From assembly GCA_016211105.1 (NCBI GenBank), contig JACQSX010000025.1, positions 1-43,163 on the forward strand: 43,163 bases of DNA, given 5' to 3'. The stretch is from Acidobacteriota bacterium. Lineage in GTDB: Bacteria > Acidobacteriota > UBA6911 > JACQSX01. Numbering within the stretch: the first letter of the stretch is position 1; each line of letters starts with the position of its first letter. The position numbers and the translations under genes are program-made. This document shows, in pieces, positions 8,078-15,723 of the stretch. The notes under the pieces are model-generated. The model worked only from the letters and a program-made list of their open reading frames with translations, was not told where the DNA came from and searched no databases.

Positions 8078-9067
8078 ATGATTATCGGACTCACTGGCCG
8101 AAATGCAAGCGGAAAGGGAGAAGTGGCCGACTACTTGAAAAGCCGGGGTTTTCAGTACTTCTCATTGTCGGACATCATCCGAGAAGTGATTCAGCGAAGG
8201 GGACAGCAAGTCACACGCGACGCGCTCATCAAAACCGGTAATGAATTGCGCCAGCAATACGGCCGTGGATACTTGGCTGAAGAGATCGCTCGACGTCTAC
8301 AGGAAGACCGGAATTGCGTGGTGGATTCCATCCGGAATCCTAACGAGGTTCGGGTATTGAGGCGAAATCCCCGTTTCATACTGGCCAACGTGATTGCGGA
8401 CTCTGCGGTGCGCTTCCGCCGCATGCAGCAGCGCCAACGTGAAAGCGACCCGCAAACTTTGGAAGGGTTCCGCGCCTTTGAAGAACGGGAGTTGAGCATC
8501 GACGAGGACGCACAACAGCTACAAGAAGTGGAAAAAGTGGCGGACATCACAATCGAAAATAACGGCACGTTAGAAGATCTGCACCGTCGCTTGCACGAAA
8601 CACTCCAGTCGATCGCCCGCCAGCAGAAGCGTCCCGATTGGGACACATATTTCATGAGAATTGCGCAGGTAACGGCCTTGCGCAGCAACTGCATCAAGCG
8701 TAAAGTTGCCGCCGTGATTGTGCGGGATCGTCGCGTGATCTCCAGCGGCTATAACGGGACGCCGCGAGGGACAAAAAATTGCTATGAGGGGGGCTGCCCC
8801 CGCTGCAACAGCACAACGGACAGCGGCGCCTCTTTGGAAGAGTGCCTTTGTAGTCACGGCGAGGAAAACGCGATCACTCAAGCGGCGTATCACGGCGTCA
8901 GCGTGAAGGGCGCGACGCTTTACACCACTTTCGCTCCCTGTCTGTTATGCACTAAGATGATCATCAACAGCGGCATCGCGGAGGTGGTCTATAATGAGGA
9001 ATACCCATTGAATGACTCCTCTTTCCGGCTGCTGCAGGAGGCTGGGGTTCGGTGTAGAAAGTTATAA
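8078..9067 (+). CDS. P-loop nucleotide kinase-like domain fused to dCMP deaminase
   Basis: A 329-aa two-domain protein. Residues 1-175 look like a dephospho-CoA-kinase/dNMP-kinase fold with a Walker A GRNASGKG (7-14) and a basic RFRRMQQRQR lid-like helix. Residues ~188-329 are a zinc-dependent cytidylate deaminase: catalytic HGEENA (H260, E262), PCLLC (C288, C291), and the extra cysteine cluster NCYEGGCPRC plus CLC before the active site, as in eukaryote-type dCMP deaminases. The deaminase would convert dCMP to dUMP for thymidylate synthesis; the role of the P-loop domain is not established by sequence. A comparable order occurs in yeast Dcd1 and in the longer phage-defence proteins AvcD/DcdV. 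It sits 13 bp behind the ABC permease. ATG start follows directly on that spacing. Confidence 0.9.
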   Translation: MIIGLTGRNASGKGEVADYLKSRGFQYFSLSDIIREVIQRRGQQVTRDALIKTGNELRQQYGRGYLAEEIARRLQEDRNCVVDSIRNPNEVRVLRRNPRFILANVIADSAVRFRRMQQRQRESDPQTLEGFRAFEERELSIDEDAQQLQEVEKVADITIENNGTLEDLHRRLHETLQSIARQQKRPDWDTYFMRIAQVTALRSNCIKRKVAAVIVRDRRVISSGYNGTPRGTKNCYEGGCPRCNSTTDSGASLEECLCSHGEENAITQAAYHGVSVKGATLYTTFAPCLLCTKMIINSGIAEVVYNEEYPLNDSSFRLLQEAGVRCRKL

Positions 9068-9149
9068 TGACAGCCGATCACGGACCACGCACCGGCACGC
9101 CAGCGCCTACCGGTGCAGCACGCAAGCGCAGCCGGTGCCGATTGATTGA

Positions 9150-9422
9150 ATGATGACTACGGACAAGCAAACATCAAACAAGTACGTGGAGCTCACGCAG
9201 GGTTTCGCCTTCGAAATTCCATTTATCAAAATGATGCAACAGGTGCTGGCCAACCACGGCCTGCACTCCTACGTCGAAAATGAGTTCACTGCAGCGATCT
9301 ACCAAGTACCCAATGCCCGGCTCATGGTCCACCATTCCGACGAATGGCACGCCCGCGAATTGTTACGGGTCTTTTTTGGTCCCGGTTTCTTGATTCGCCT
9401 GGGAGATCTCTACTCGGAGTAA
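9150..9422 (+). CDS. small protein of unknown function (DUF2007-like pattern)
   Basis: A 90-aa acidic-to-neutral cytosolic protein without a signal peptide or membrane segment. I do not recognise it with certainty. The pattern of an N-terminal helix around FIKMMQQVLANHGLH, a short strand, then ARLMVHHSDEWHARELL resembles the DUF2007 'putative signal-transducing' fold, in which a peptide keyed on 'gI.a.v' is followed by 'v.V...d...A..lL'. Two ATGs are adjacent (9150 and 9153). It lies 82 bp after the deaminase on the same strand, so it may share its transcript. The gap contains a GCACCGG/CCGGTGC hairpin without a T-run. Confidence 0.6.
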   Translation: MMTTDKQTSNKYVELTQGFAFEIPFIKMMQQVLANHGLHSYVENEFTAAIYQVPNARLMVHHSDEWHARELLRVFFGPGFLIRLGDLYSE

Positions 9423-9464
9423 CGCGTCACTTTCTCTTCTACATTGCATTGCCGACTTCTGCGC

Positions 9465-9481
9465 CTTAGTACCTCGATTCA
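9465..9481 (+). repeat. solo end of dispersed repeat (core CTTAGTACCTCGATTCA)
   Basis: This 17-bp sequence is identical to the left end of the inverted-repeat element at 39917 and to 25079-25095. It lies between two convergent stop codons (9422 plus strand, 9497 minus strand). The similarity stops after 17 bp, so it is a solo end or the shared terminus of another element. No inverted partner was seen within the next few hundred bases. Confidence 0.7.
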
Positions 9482-9496
9482 CGCTGGACGGCGCCT

Positions 9497-11032
9497 TTAC
9501 ATCGCTGGGGGAGAGCCAAACTTGTGAAATGCGGTGAAGTTATTCACCGACTTGACCTGTCCATCAGCTCCCATTGTGGTCACCGTACCTGAAACGACTC
9601 GACTCTTTTGGTTTACATCGATCGTGGATTCCGGGCCAGCGCTCGTACCGTTGAAGACAACGATTCCGATGGTGCCGTCAGGAAAAACCACGCGGTAGCG
9701 AAATTGAAAATTTGTTCCGAGCCAACTTCCGCTGACGCTGAAGAAAGCGCCTGGCGGATCCGCGTTGGGACCGGTTTCACGCCTTCCCACACCAATCAAA
9801 TCAAAACCGACGAAGTCGAACATCCAAAAGCCGGCTTCCACAACGGCATTCGCGCTGTTGCGCACTTCATACTGGAAGGTAAAACCGAGCGGGCGCACGG
9901 GAATCGCGGTCAGTTGTGATCCATCCAGTCGCAACGTCAAATAGGGAATGGAGCGCCCGGGCGCCGTTTCAATCACGAGCGTTCCTTGCTGTCTCCCGAG
10001 CGCGGGAAACATTTCAGACACCAGCTTGGCAAAATGCTGGTTGGGTTGCAGTGTCACCGGAGGGAAGACACCGATGTTGTTTGCTCCTTGGAACAAGTCG
10101 ATGGTAACCGTGAGTGCCGTGTTGTCAGGATTGACAAACGCAATGCCCGTATTGCTACCCTCCTCCTGATTGTTGAGCTGGATAATTGCATGGCGAAAGC
10201 GTTGTGGCGTGGTCACGCCAACCGAACTGATGACTGTGCCTGCACTCTTTTGGCGAAACAACAGATTGCCGGAAACTTTGCCGCCTGCCGTGGTGGAACG
10301 CACTCGCACCCAGCCATTTCTGAAAGTAACGTCGGGAATCGTCAAGATGGTAGTCAACTCCTGAAACGGTGACAACGTCAACGTGCGGGATGCGCTCAGC
10401 GGTCGGCCGTCAAAACTCACCGAGAAAGGAGCTCCATTCGTGGATCCGGGAGAACTTCCCTGAAACGCTTCAATGATGATGGTATTGTTGGTCTCCACTT
10501 CGTTACTGATCTGCAACAGGGTTTCAAATGCGGGGTTTCCACCCACCGCCATGTGAGGCAAAGCCAAGTCCGACTGCGCCAGGAGGGATCCGACGCAAAG
10601 AATCACAATCACAATTCCAAGACCGTGCCGCACACGACCTTTCTGCTTTCTGATTCCGCATTCATCCTGGCAGAATTTTAAGAACTTCTCAGTTCTAAAG
10701 ACCTTCCCGTCGCGGATCGTCCAGCCCTCCTCAGACAACCGATGCGCTTGCTCCGCCGCCAGCAAAGGAAAACGACGAGCGAGTAATATGACGCCCCGTT
10801 TACCCAAGATGCGGTGCCAGGGAACCTCCCTTGGACAGTTGCGGAGAGCCCACACGACCGTACGCACACTGACCTGCGCTTCGTGAGCAATTTCCCCGTA
10901 CGTTCTGACTTCGCCTCGGGGAATACGGCGGATCCATGCGTGAATGCGCGCAAACGTTTTACCTGGCGGCGCTGTGATTCGAGCCGTCTGTTTCACGCTT
11001 GGCGCAACGCGGGTTCCATGAATGGGTTCCAT
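9497..11032 (-). CDS. alkyltransferase-like (ATL) domain fused in frame to a secreted protein
   Basis: A 511-aa open frame in two unlike parts. Residues 1-~115 are an alkyltransferase-like protein: GEVRTYGEIA, an arginine-finger helix RTVVWALRNCP, and VPWHRILG, where W72 stands in place of the alkyl-accepting cysteine of MGMT (PCHR). Known ATLs bind O6-alkylguanine and hand it to nucleotide excision repair. Residues ~134-511 start with a basic stretch RKQKGRVRH, a hydrophobic segment GLGIVIVILCVGSLLAQ, then a beta-rich exported region typical of acidobacterial surface proteins. ATG 11032 is chosen over the upstream ATG 11095 because GAGG lies 7 nt before it. A second start at GTG 10633 with its own AGAAAGG would make a separate 377-aa secreted protein. 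One polypeptide with DNA-binding and exported halves is unlikely to work as such, so either two overlapping products or a gene fusion is present. Confidence 0.8.
   Translation of the reverse strand: MEPIHGTRVAPSVKQTARITAPPGKTFARIHAWIRRIPRGEVRTYGEIAHEAQVSVRTVVWALRNCPREVPWHRILGKRGVILLARRFPLLAAEQAHRLSEEGWTIRDGKVFRTEKFLKFCQDECGIRKQKGRVRHGLGIVIVILCVGSLLAQSDLALPHMAVGGNPAFETLLQISNEVETNNTIIIEAFQGSSPGSTNGAPFSVSFDGRPLSASRTLTLSPFQELTTILTIPDVTFRNGWVRVRSTTAGGKVSGNLLFRQKSAGTVISSVGVTTPQRFRHAIIQLNNQEEGSNTGIAFVNPDNTALTVTIDLFQGANNIGVFPPVTLQPNQHFAKLVSEMFPALGRQQGTLVIETAPGRSIPYLTLRLDGSQLTAIPVRPLGFTFQYEVRNSANAVVEAGFWMFDFVGFDLIGVGRRETGPNADPPGAFFSVSGSWLGTNFQFRYRVVFPDGTIGIVVFNGTSAGPESTIDVNQKSRVVSGTVTTMGADGQVKSVNNFTAFHKFGSPPAM
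10638..10644 (-). promoter_or_regulatory. probable internal ribosome binding site for the secreted half
   Basis: On the minus strand AGAAAGG lies four bases before GTG 10633-10631, which is directly followed by codons for a signal peptide (RHGLGIVIVILCVGSLLA). This is what a separate start for the secreted protein would look like. It does not exclude read-through from the ATL domain. Confidence 0.4.
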
Positions 11033-11232
11033 GAATGTGCCTCGATGAATTAAATTTTTCTGAAAAAGGATTTCTTGCTGCCATCTTTGCCTCAAGTATA
11101 GCCTCTAATTAGCTGTATTTAAATGGTTTATATCCTAAGCCCACCAGCTCCAAAAGCGGGATTTTCGCTGATTTTCCAGTTCATGAGTGATTTTCTTTGG
11201 TTTATTCAGTTTTTCTACAGTTTCAGTCGTCT

Positions 11233-11238
11233 TATACT
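11233..11238 (+). promoter_or_regulatory. possible -10 element (TATACT) of the histone-like gene
   Basis: TATACT lies 42 bp before the ATG of the lysine-rich gene, within a strongly AT-rich 150-bp stretch (11096-11245) that contrasts with the surrounding GC-richer sequence. The hexamer ~17 bp upstream is only a weak -35 match. A strong GGAGGAG ribosome site lies at about 11264-11270. Confidence 0.3.
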
Positions 11239-11280
11239 ATTTAGCAGACACAATTTCCGTGAAGGAGGAGAGTATCGCAA

Positions 11281-11703
11281 ATGGCTAAGACAACACCAAG
11301 GAAAAAGAGCTCTTCTGCTGCCAAGAAGACTCGTGCTGTGAAGAGAACCATTCGGAAGGGTGGAGCTAAAGCAAAGTCGCCCATGAAGGCGAAGATGCGC
11401 ACAAAAAAGGCCGCAAAGAAGGCCGTAAAGAGGGTCGCAAAGAAGGTCGCAAAGAAGGTCGTGAAGAAGGCTGTAAAGAAGGCCCCCAAAAGGGTAATGG
11501 TGTCGAAAAAAGCTCCCAGACCAGAGCGAAAGGTGGCTGCGCCAAAGCCGCAAGTATCTATTCCATCGATTCCATCGGCTCCTCCCCAAGTCCCGACTCA
11601 GCCTGGGACTGCAGCAGGAACGGAGGGAAGCCAGAGCTCGATAAGACCGTCGGTCGAAGGCGGTTTCGGTCCTTTGCAATCCGATATCAAAAGCGGCTTG
11701 TAG
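11281..11703 (+). CDS. histone H1-like lysine-rich nucleoid protein
   Basis: A 140-aa very basic protein. Residues 1-~82 are almost only K, A, R, V and P in tetrads such as KKAVKRVAKKVAKKVVK, the pattern of histone H1-like bacterial proteins (AlgP, HctB, BpH1). Residues ~83-140 form a proline/serine-rich, mildly acidic tail. It probably coats or compacts DNA non-specifically. An AAGGAGGAG-type ribosome site about 10 nt before the ATG indicates strong expression. It is divergent from the ATL-containing gene. The low-complexity composition means homology beyond 'H1-like' cannot be claimed, and length in this class varies with repeat number. Confidence 0.8.
   Translation: MAKTTPRKKSSSAAKKTRAVKRTIRKGGAKAKSPMKAKMRTKKAAKKAVKRVAKKVAKKVVKKAVKKAPKRVMVSKKAPRPERKVAAPKPQVSIPSIPSAPPQVPTQPGTAAGTEGSQSSIRPSVEGGFGPLQSDIKSGL
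11407..11490 (+). repeat. 12-bp tandem repeat inside the histone-like gene (7 units)
   Basis: Seven imperfect units of consensus AAGGYCGYAAAG run head to tail and encode KAAK, KAVK, RVAK, KVAK, KVVK, KAVK and KAPK. Units differ mostly at third positions. Because the unit length is a multiple of three, copy-number slippage would change the length of the basic region without breaking the frame. Confidence 0.85.
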
Positions 11704-11857
11704 CAGTCCTTGGACCTAACGTGAGCCCGGGGCTGGATGGAAGCCTCCACTAAAGACGGGTCATGAATCACGATCGCGCGCGGGCTCTTCCTGGCCAATT
11801 GCGGGGCTTCCCGAAACAGACGGGCGAACCAGAACTAAATATCCCGCGCGCTTCCTG

Positions 11858-14047
11858 CTAAAAATCAAAAGAATGAGTCAACTTTGCGATCAGCGCTCGA
11901 TTGATCCCGCCGGGAGTACTGGCGGCGGCTAGAGTCCTGAACTCGTTATACACCAGGAAGAAATTATCTCCCGGACGGTAAATGTAGTTCAGGCGGAAAT
12001 TAATCCCTGCGAAGCTGCCGGCGCTGTTGTACTGAAACGTGGTACTGGTAAGCCAGCGCGTATTGAACGCGTAGCTGATCTTGCTGTTTATCAAATGGGA
12101 CCGAAATCCCCCTTCCGCTAACGATACCTTGCTGAATTGATAAGCCGGATTGAGTGAAAGGTTTTTGCCCAGCTTTATCAGAGGCTGCCAAACCGTCTGA
12201 AAGTTGGTTCCTCCATAAAAGCCCCATTCACCACGAAACGTAACGCTGCCCGACACGTTTCGATGCGAGCTTGGGAAATAACTAAGCACGAACGAACGCC
12301 AGTGATAGTCACCGCCGGGAACCGTTACGAGATTCTGGATTTGAAAGGGTCTCCGAATGCGATCAAAAATAGAGCTATATTTCGCAGAAAAACGATCCCC
12401 ACTCTGGAAGACGGTCTCAAAGGTGACATCTTGACTGCGAGTCTCCAATTGCCCGGCCTGATTTGCAATATAGTCGAAGTTAGTTCGAAACATGAACTGC
12501 CGGACCACGCGGCTATTGGGACGCGGCTTCAGATCAAACTGAAGCTTTGTTTTCTGCATGTCTTTTCTGGGGAGCCACCCCATCTCCGGATTGAAGTTCC
12601 GCTGAATAATCATGTGTTCTACGTTAAGCAACAGGAGATCCGAATCCCAAAATGAGCGAACCCGACCGGCCCAATTATCTTTATTTTTCTCCGGTGAGAA
12701 GGAACCTGTCACAAAGCCCGTGAGGTTAAAGTGATCAGCAAAGGTGAAGTTCGCATCCAAGCCGGCGGCGCGATTATACGGGTCATCGCCTCCAGTGGAG
12801 CTCCGATTGGTGAAAATTGCGCCCACGTTGGAGCGAGCCAGCAGATCTTTCTTGACCCGAAAGACACTGAAATTTCTGCGCGGGATATTCTGAAAGTCAT
12901 CGGTTGCCGCATCAATCAAGCCCAACGTCCATCTTTTCGCTTTCCCAATAAATTTTGTTCCCCACAGGATAGGAACACTTTCCCCACTCGGCGATAGACC
13001 AATGCGACGACTGAAAAAAAGTTTCAACTCCGAAGCCGCTCCACCTCCCGGGCCATAATCAAAAATGCCGGCCCCTTCGAGGAAGAACTCGCGCTTTTCA
13101 GGAAAGAAGGCTGGAAAGCGCGTAAGATTCAATACTTGTTCGTCCACATCGGTTTCCGCGAAATCTGTATTTGCCGTCAAGTCCAGAGTAAAGTTTGACG
13201 TAACCCGATACTTTATGTCTTCCAAGCCAACCGTCGGGGAGAAGTCAAAATCCGAGGGTGTTCCATCGCCAAAATATGTGCGACTCAGGCTAGCCTTCAT
13301 AAACGGTTTAATTCTCCACGTAAGCCCGGCCTGCAAATTTTCCAGTCCCCGTAAATGACCTGCTTGTGAAACCTGTTGAAAAGTGAAACCGCGTTTGTAA
13401 TTACTCCAGTAGGTAAACTCGTTTTTACGCCGGATGATACGCTCGAAATCTATACCCCACAGTTGCTCCTGTTGTTGCGTGACACGCAATGTCTTGAAGG
13501 GGACTTCAATTTCGACCGCCCATCCCTGCGGCGTGATGCCGGCCGCCACGTTCCACTTCTCGTCCCAATTGACATTGGTCACACGCCCCTCATCAGTTAT
13601 GAGGGCATCATACTGGGCGCCCAACGGATTGGTCCGAAATAAAAACGCACTTCGGTGGTCGTGAAAGGTATCAAGAAGGATAGAGATGTTGTCATCATTG
13701 TCAAACGCACTATCGCGTTGCAACTCCCGGGCTAGCACTGCCGCCGGGTCAGAGTCATAGCAGGTAATGCCAAAGAAGAGACTCTGGTTTGTATACAGAA
13801 TCTTTACCTCGGTTGCTTCACTCGCCGGCTCGCCTTCATGGGGGTCCCGTTGAAGAAAATCCGTACTCTTCGGTACACTCTCCCAAGAATCCTCATTCAG
13901 CAAGCCATCCACATGGGGAGGCTTGTTCACTCGAATGGCGATGGCCACTTTTTCTGTCGTGGAAGGCACCGCCGCGGCAAGAACTCCGTCATGCGGGGCA
14001 AAACAACTTCCCCATAGAAGCAACAGCGAGAAAGTTTCATGGCGCAT
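11858..14047 (-). CDS. outer-membrane protein with CBM9-like and DUF5916 domains
   Basis: A 729-aa exported protein. Residues 1-~25 form a signal peptide (RHETFSLLLLWGSCFAP). Residues ~35-230 resemble a CBM9-like sugar-binding beta sandwich (PHVDGLLNEDSWESV, then VKILYTNQSLFFGITCYDSD). The rest is a DUF5916-type beta barrel with the family hallmark FPAFFPEKREFFLEGAGIF, an LFFSRRIGL strand and a C-terminal phenylalanine (LTHSFDF), the usual outer-membrane insertion signal. The start ATG 14047 is preferred over a TTG 10 codons upstream because AAGGAG lies 9 nt before it. Function is unknown; the architecture suggests binding or passage of glycans at the cell surface. A paralogue is at 40127. 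Confidence 0.9.
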   Translation of the reverse strand: MRHETFSLLLLWGSCFAPHDGVLAAAVPSTTEKVAIAIRVNKPPHVDGLLNEDSWESVPKSTDFLQRDPHEGEPASEATEVKILYTNQSLFFGITCYDSDPAAVLARELQRDSAFDNDDNISILLDTFHDHRSAFLFRTNPLGAQYDALITDEGRVTNVNWDEKWNVAAGITPQGWAVEIEVPFKTLRVTQQQEQLWGIDFERIIRRKNEFTYWSNYKRGFTFQQVSQAGHLRGLENLQAGLTWRIKPFMKASLSRTYFGDGTPSDFDFSPTVGLEDIKYRVTSNFTLDLTANTDFAETDVDEQVLNLTRFPAFFPEKREFFLEGAGIFDYGPGGGAASELKLFFSRRIGLSPSGESVPILWGTKFIGKAKRWTLGLIDAATDDFQNIPRRNFSVFRVKKDLLARSNVGAIFTNRSSTGGDDPYNRAAGLDANFTFADHFNLTGFVTGSFSPEKNKDNWAGRVRSFWDSDLLLLNVEHMIIQRNFNPEMGWLPRKDMQKTKLQFDLKPRPNSRVVRQFMFRTNFDYIANQAGQLETRSQDVTFETVFQSGDRFSAKYSSIFDRIRRPFQIQNLVTVPGGDYHWRSFVLSYFPSSHRNVSGSVTFRGEWGFYGGTNFQTVWQPLIKLGKNLSLNPAYQFSKVSLAEGGFRSHLINSKISYAFNTRWLTSTTFQYNSAGSFAGINFRLNYIYRPGDNFFLVYNEFRTLAAASTPGGINRALIAKLTHSFDF

Positions 14048-14133
14048 CGCCCTGGGCTCCTTTCCTTGCGCAGGCAATCTTACGATTGTAACCTCCCGGC
14101 CAGAGGCTGACCTGCTCGCTGACTTTGCCTTGT

Positions 14134-14370
14134 CTAGGATTTAACTTTCGATCTGGACGTTCTGATTTTGAAATCCGCGGAGCAAACTTCAATGGTGGCG
14201 GTCCGGGTTTCGTCTTTAATCTTAACTCTTGGTTCGGTCTTTAGTCCCAAACCGGTTTTTACGGTGGCGCCCGACAGGGTCCAATCCAGATGAGATTGAT
14301 TCACGAAATCCAGGGAGCCGAATTGACGAAAAGGGGTCTCGGTCCGCTCAACTTGTACGCCGCGAACCTT
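14134..14370 (-). other. intergenic stretch (14048-14374) with an orphan open frame
   Basis: The 327 bp between two minus-strand genes has no convincing gene. One minus frame stays open for 78 codons from just behind the upstream gene's stop to TAG at 14134-14136. It reads like real beta-rich protein (e.g. FGSLDFVNQSHLDWTLSGA, then RVKIKDETRTATIEV), but there is no ATG and the only GTG (14304) lacks a ribosome site. It may be a relic or the frameshifted tail of the 14375-15016 gene. No terminator with a T-run was seen. Confidence 0.3.
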
Positions 14371-14374
14371 TCAA

Positions 14375-15016
14375 TCACTGAATTTGCTCTAGAATCGCCG
14401 CGGTGTTTTGATCTAGCACCATGGAATTGTGGCCCGGTTTTATTTGAATCTTGACATTCCAAAGCACGGCTTGTTCCCGGGCCTTGGCAAATCCCATTAC
14501 ATAGTAAGTTCCAACCGGAACAGGCCTGAATTGCGCCTTGCCTGTACGATCCGTCGTAGCAGCTTGAACAATGTGCGGCGCCATGGCTGCCAGAGCAGAG
14601 CTATAAAATAGTCCACGTCGCTTTTCCGGGTGCTTGAGATCTAAAAAGAATTGCTGCACTGGACTTACACCAGGCGCCATGGCCTCCTTCCTCTTTCGGT
14701 ATTTTTTCTCCCAAATAAAACTTTGCTCTCCTTCAGGTTCAATCGTCTGCAGGATCCTTGCAAGGTCTTCGTCCAACAACCGAACTTCAATGCTGGCCAG
14801 TGGCATAAGTGAAAGCTTGTAGACAATCCCAGCCTCCAATGACAAGGTACCGCTTTCTGAAGGGGCCTCCTGCGTTGTTGGCATAGTTTCGGGAACTCGG
14901 GAACTTGGCGGAGATTGGCCGTGTGCGTGAATGCTAGCCGCTACCGCCAAAACTAGAGATAAAGTCGAAATTTGCCTTCCCACAAGTGTTACCACTCCAA
15001 AAAATAAAGACCTCAT
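14375..15016 (-). CDS. exported protein with a C-terminal carboxypeptidase-regulatory-like fold
   Basis: A ~213-aa protein if the start is ATG 15016, which puts a signal peptide first (RSLFFGVVTLVGRQISTL then LAVAASIHAHGQS). The C-terminal part TDRTGKAQFRPVPVGTYYV matches the end of a carboxypeptidase-regulatory/prealbumin-like beta sandwich, in which 'G.a.f..vp.G.Y.v' is conserved. The middle contains an acidic, charged region and the LEAGIVYKLSLMPL segment. No enzyme motif is visible. Neither ATG 15016 nor upstream options (15079, 15118) have a good ribosome site, so the start is unsure; the frame reaches back over the DinB gene's end by a few bases. Role unknown. Confidence 0.65.
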   Translation of the reverse strand: MRSLFFGVVTLVGRQISTLSLVLAVAASIHAHGQSPPSSRVPETMPTTQEAPSESGTLSLEAGIVYKLSLMPLASIEVRLLDEDLARILQTIEPEGEQSFIWEKKYRKRKEAMAPGVSPVQQFFLDLKHPEKRRGLFYSSALAAMAPHIVQAATTDRTGKAQFRPVPVGTYYVMGFAKAREQAVLWNVKIQIKPGHNSMVLDQNTAAILEQIQ

Positions 15017-15108
15017 GGGGAGAAGAACGGAAGAGAAGTTCTCGTGTGTGGAGCGCTCGCCGGTAATCCTCAAATGCATTGTATACGGCTCGGGCCGCAA
15101 CACCCTCG

Positions 15109-15633
15109 TCAAAACCATCCCATGCGTTCCCGCAGAGACGTGATGTGAGCAATATGATGCCGCCCATGCCAGGCATACAAACCCAGAGTCTTGTCAAGCG
15201 TCATGACGCCTAACTTGGGGTGCCGAAACGTCTGGGTAAACTCGGCGGGACCGAGCGATTTCAGCAGGAGTACCCAGCGTTGATGTAGCGCCTCCAATAA
15301 CATAAGCGATACCTCCACGGGCGCCGTTCGCCCATCCTCAAGTTCAGCCCATCTTTTCTCATCATACGGCTTTATCGCAGGCTCTTCCTCGGTCAGCGCC
15401 AGTTTAAACCGAACATAGCTATTGAGATGGCTGTCTGCCAGGTGGTGGACGACTTGTCTGACGGTCCATCCAGCAGGACGGTACGGTGTGTTGATTTGCT
15501 CCACAGATAATCCATCCACTGCAACTCGGAGCTTGGCAGGTGTCTCGGCGATCACCTCAATGTAGCGTCTTCGGTCATCGGCCGTTGTTTCCCCTTCCCA
15601 TTTGAAAGGTCCAATCGGGTAACGCAAATCCAT
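15109..15633 (-). CDS. DinB/YfiT-family metal-dependent protein
   Basis: A 174-aa four-helix-bundle protein. The three histidine positions of the family are visible in RQVVHHLADSHLNSY near residue 65 and YAWHGRHHIAHI near 155-166. The opening RYPIGPFKWEG and the close match to the order of YfiT from Bacillus point to the YfiT/BstA branch, whose members are metal-dependent hydrolases or thiol (bacillithiol) transferases. AGGAGGT lies 8 nt before the ATG, a strong start. It ends just inside the possible 5' region of the secreted protein gene downstream. Substrate unknown. Confidence 0.88.
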   Translation of the reverse strand: MDLRYPIGPFKWEGETTADDRRRYIEVIAETPAKLRVAVDGLSVEQINTPYRPAGWTVRQVVHHLADSHLNSYVRFKLALTEEEPAIKPYDEKRWAELEDGRTAPVEVSLMLLEALHQRWVLLLKSLGPAEFTQTFRHPKLGVMTLDKTLGLYAWHGRHHIAHITSLRERMGWF

Positions 15634-15723
15634 ATTTCCAGACCTCCTGGGCCCAATTTTTTTTGCGTACTTTACGGCTCCACAACCTTGCTAAGAACCT
15701 TGATCCATCAATACGATAACGTA

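Noticed and set aside
9085..9118. GCACCGG...CCGGTGC hairpin behind the deaminase gene
   Set aside because: The loop is 14 nt and no T-run follows, so it does not qualify as an intrinsic terminator.
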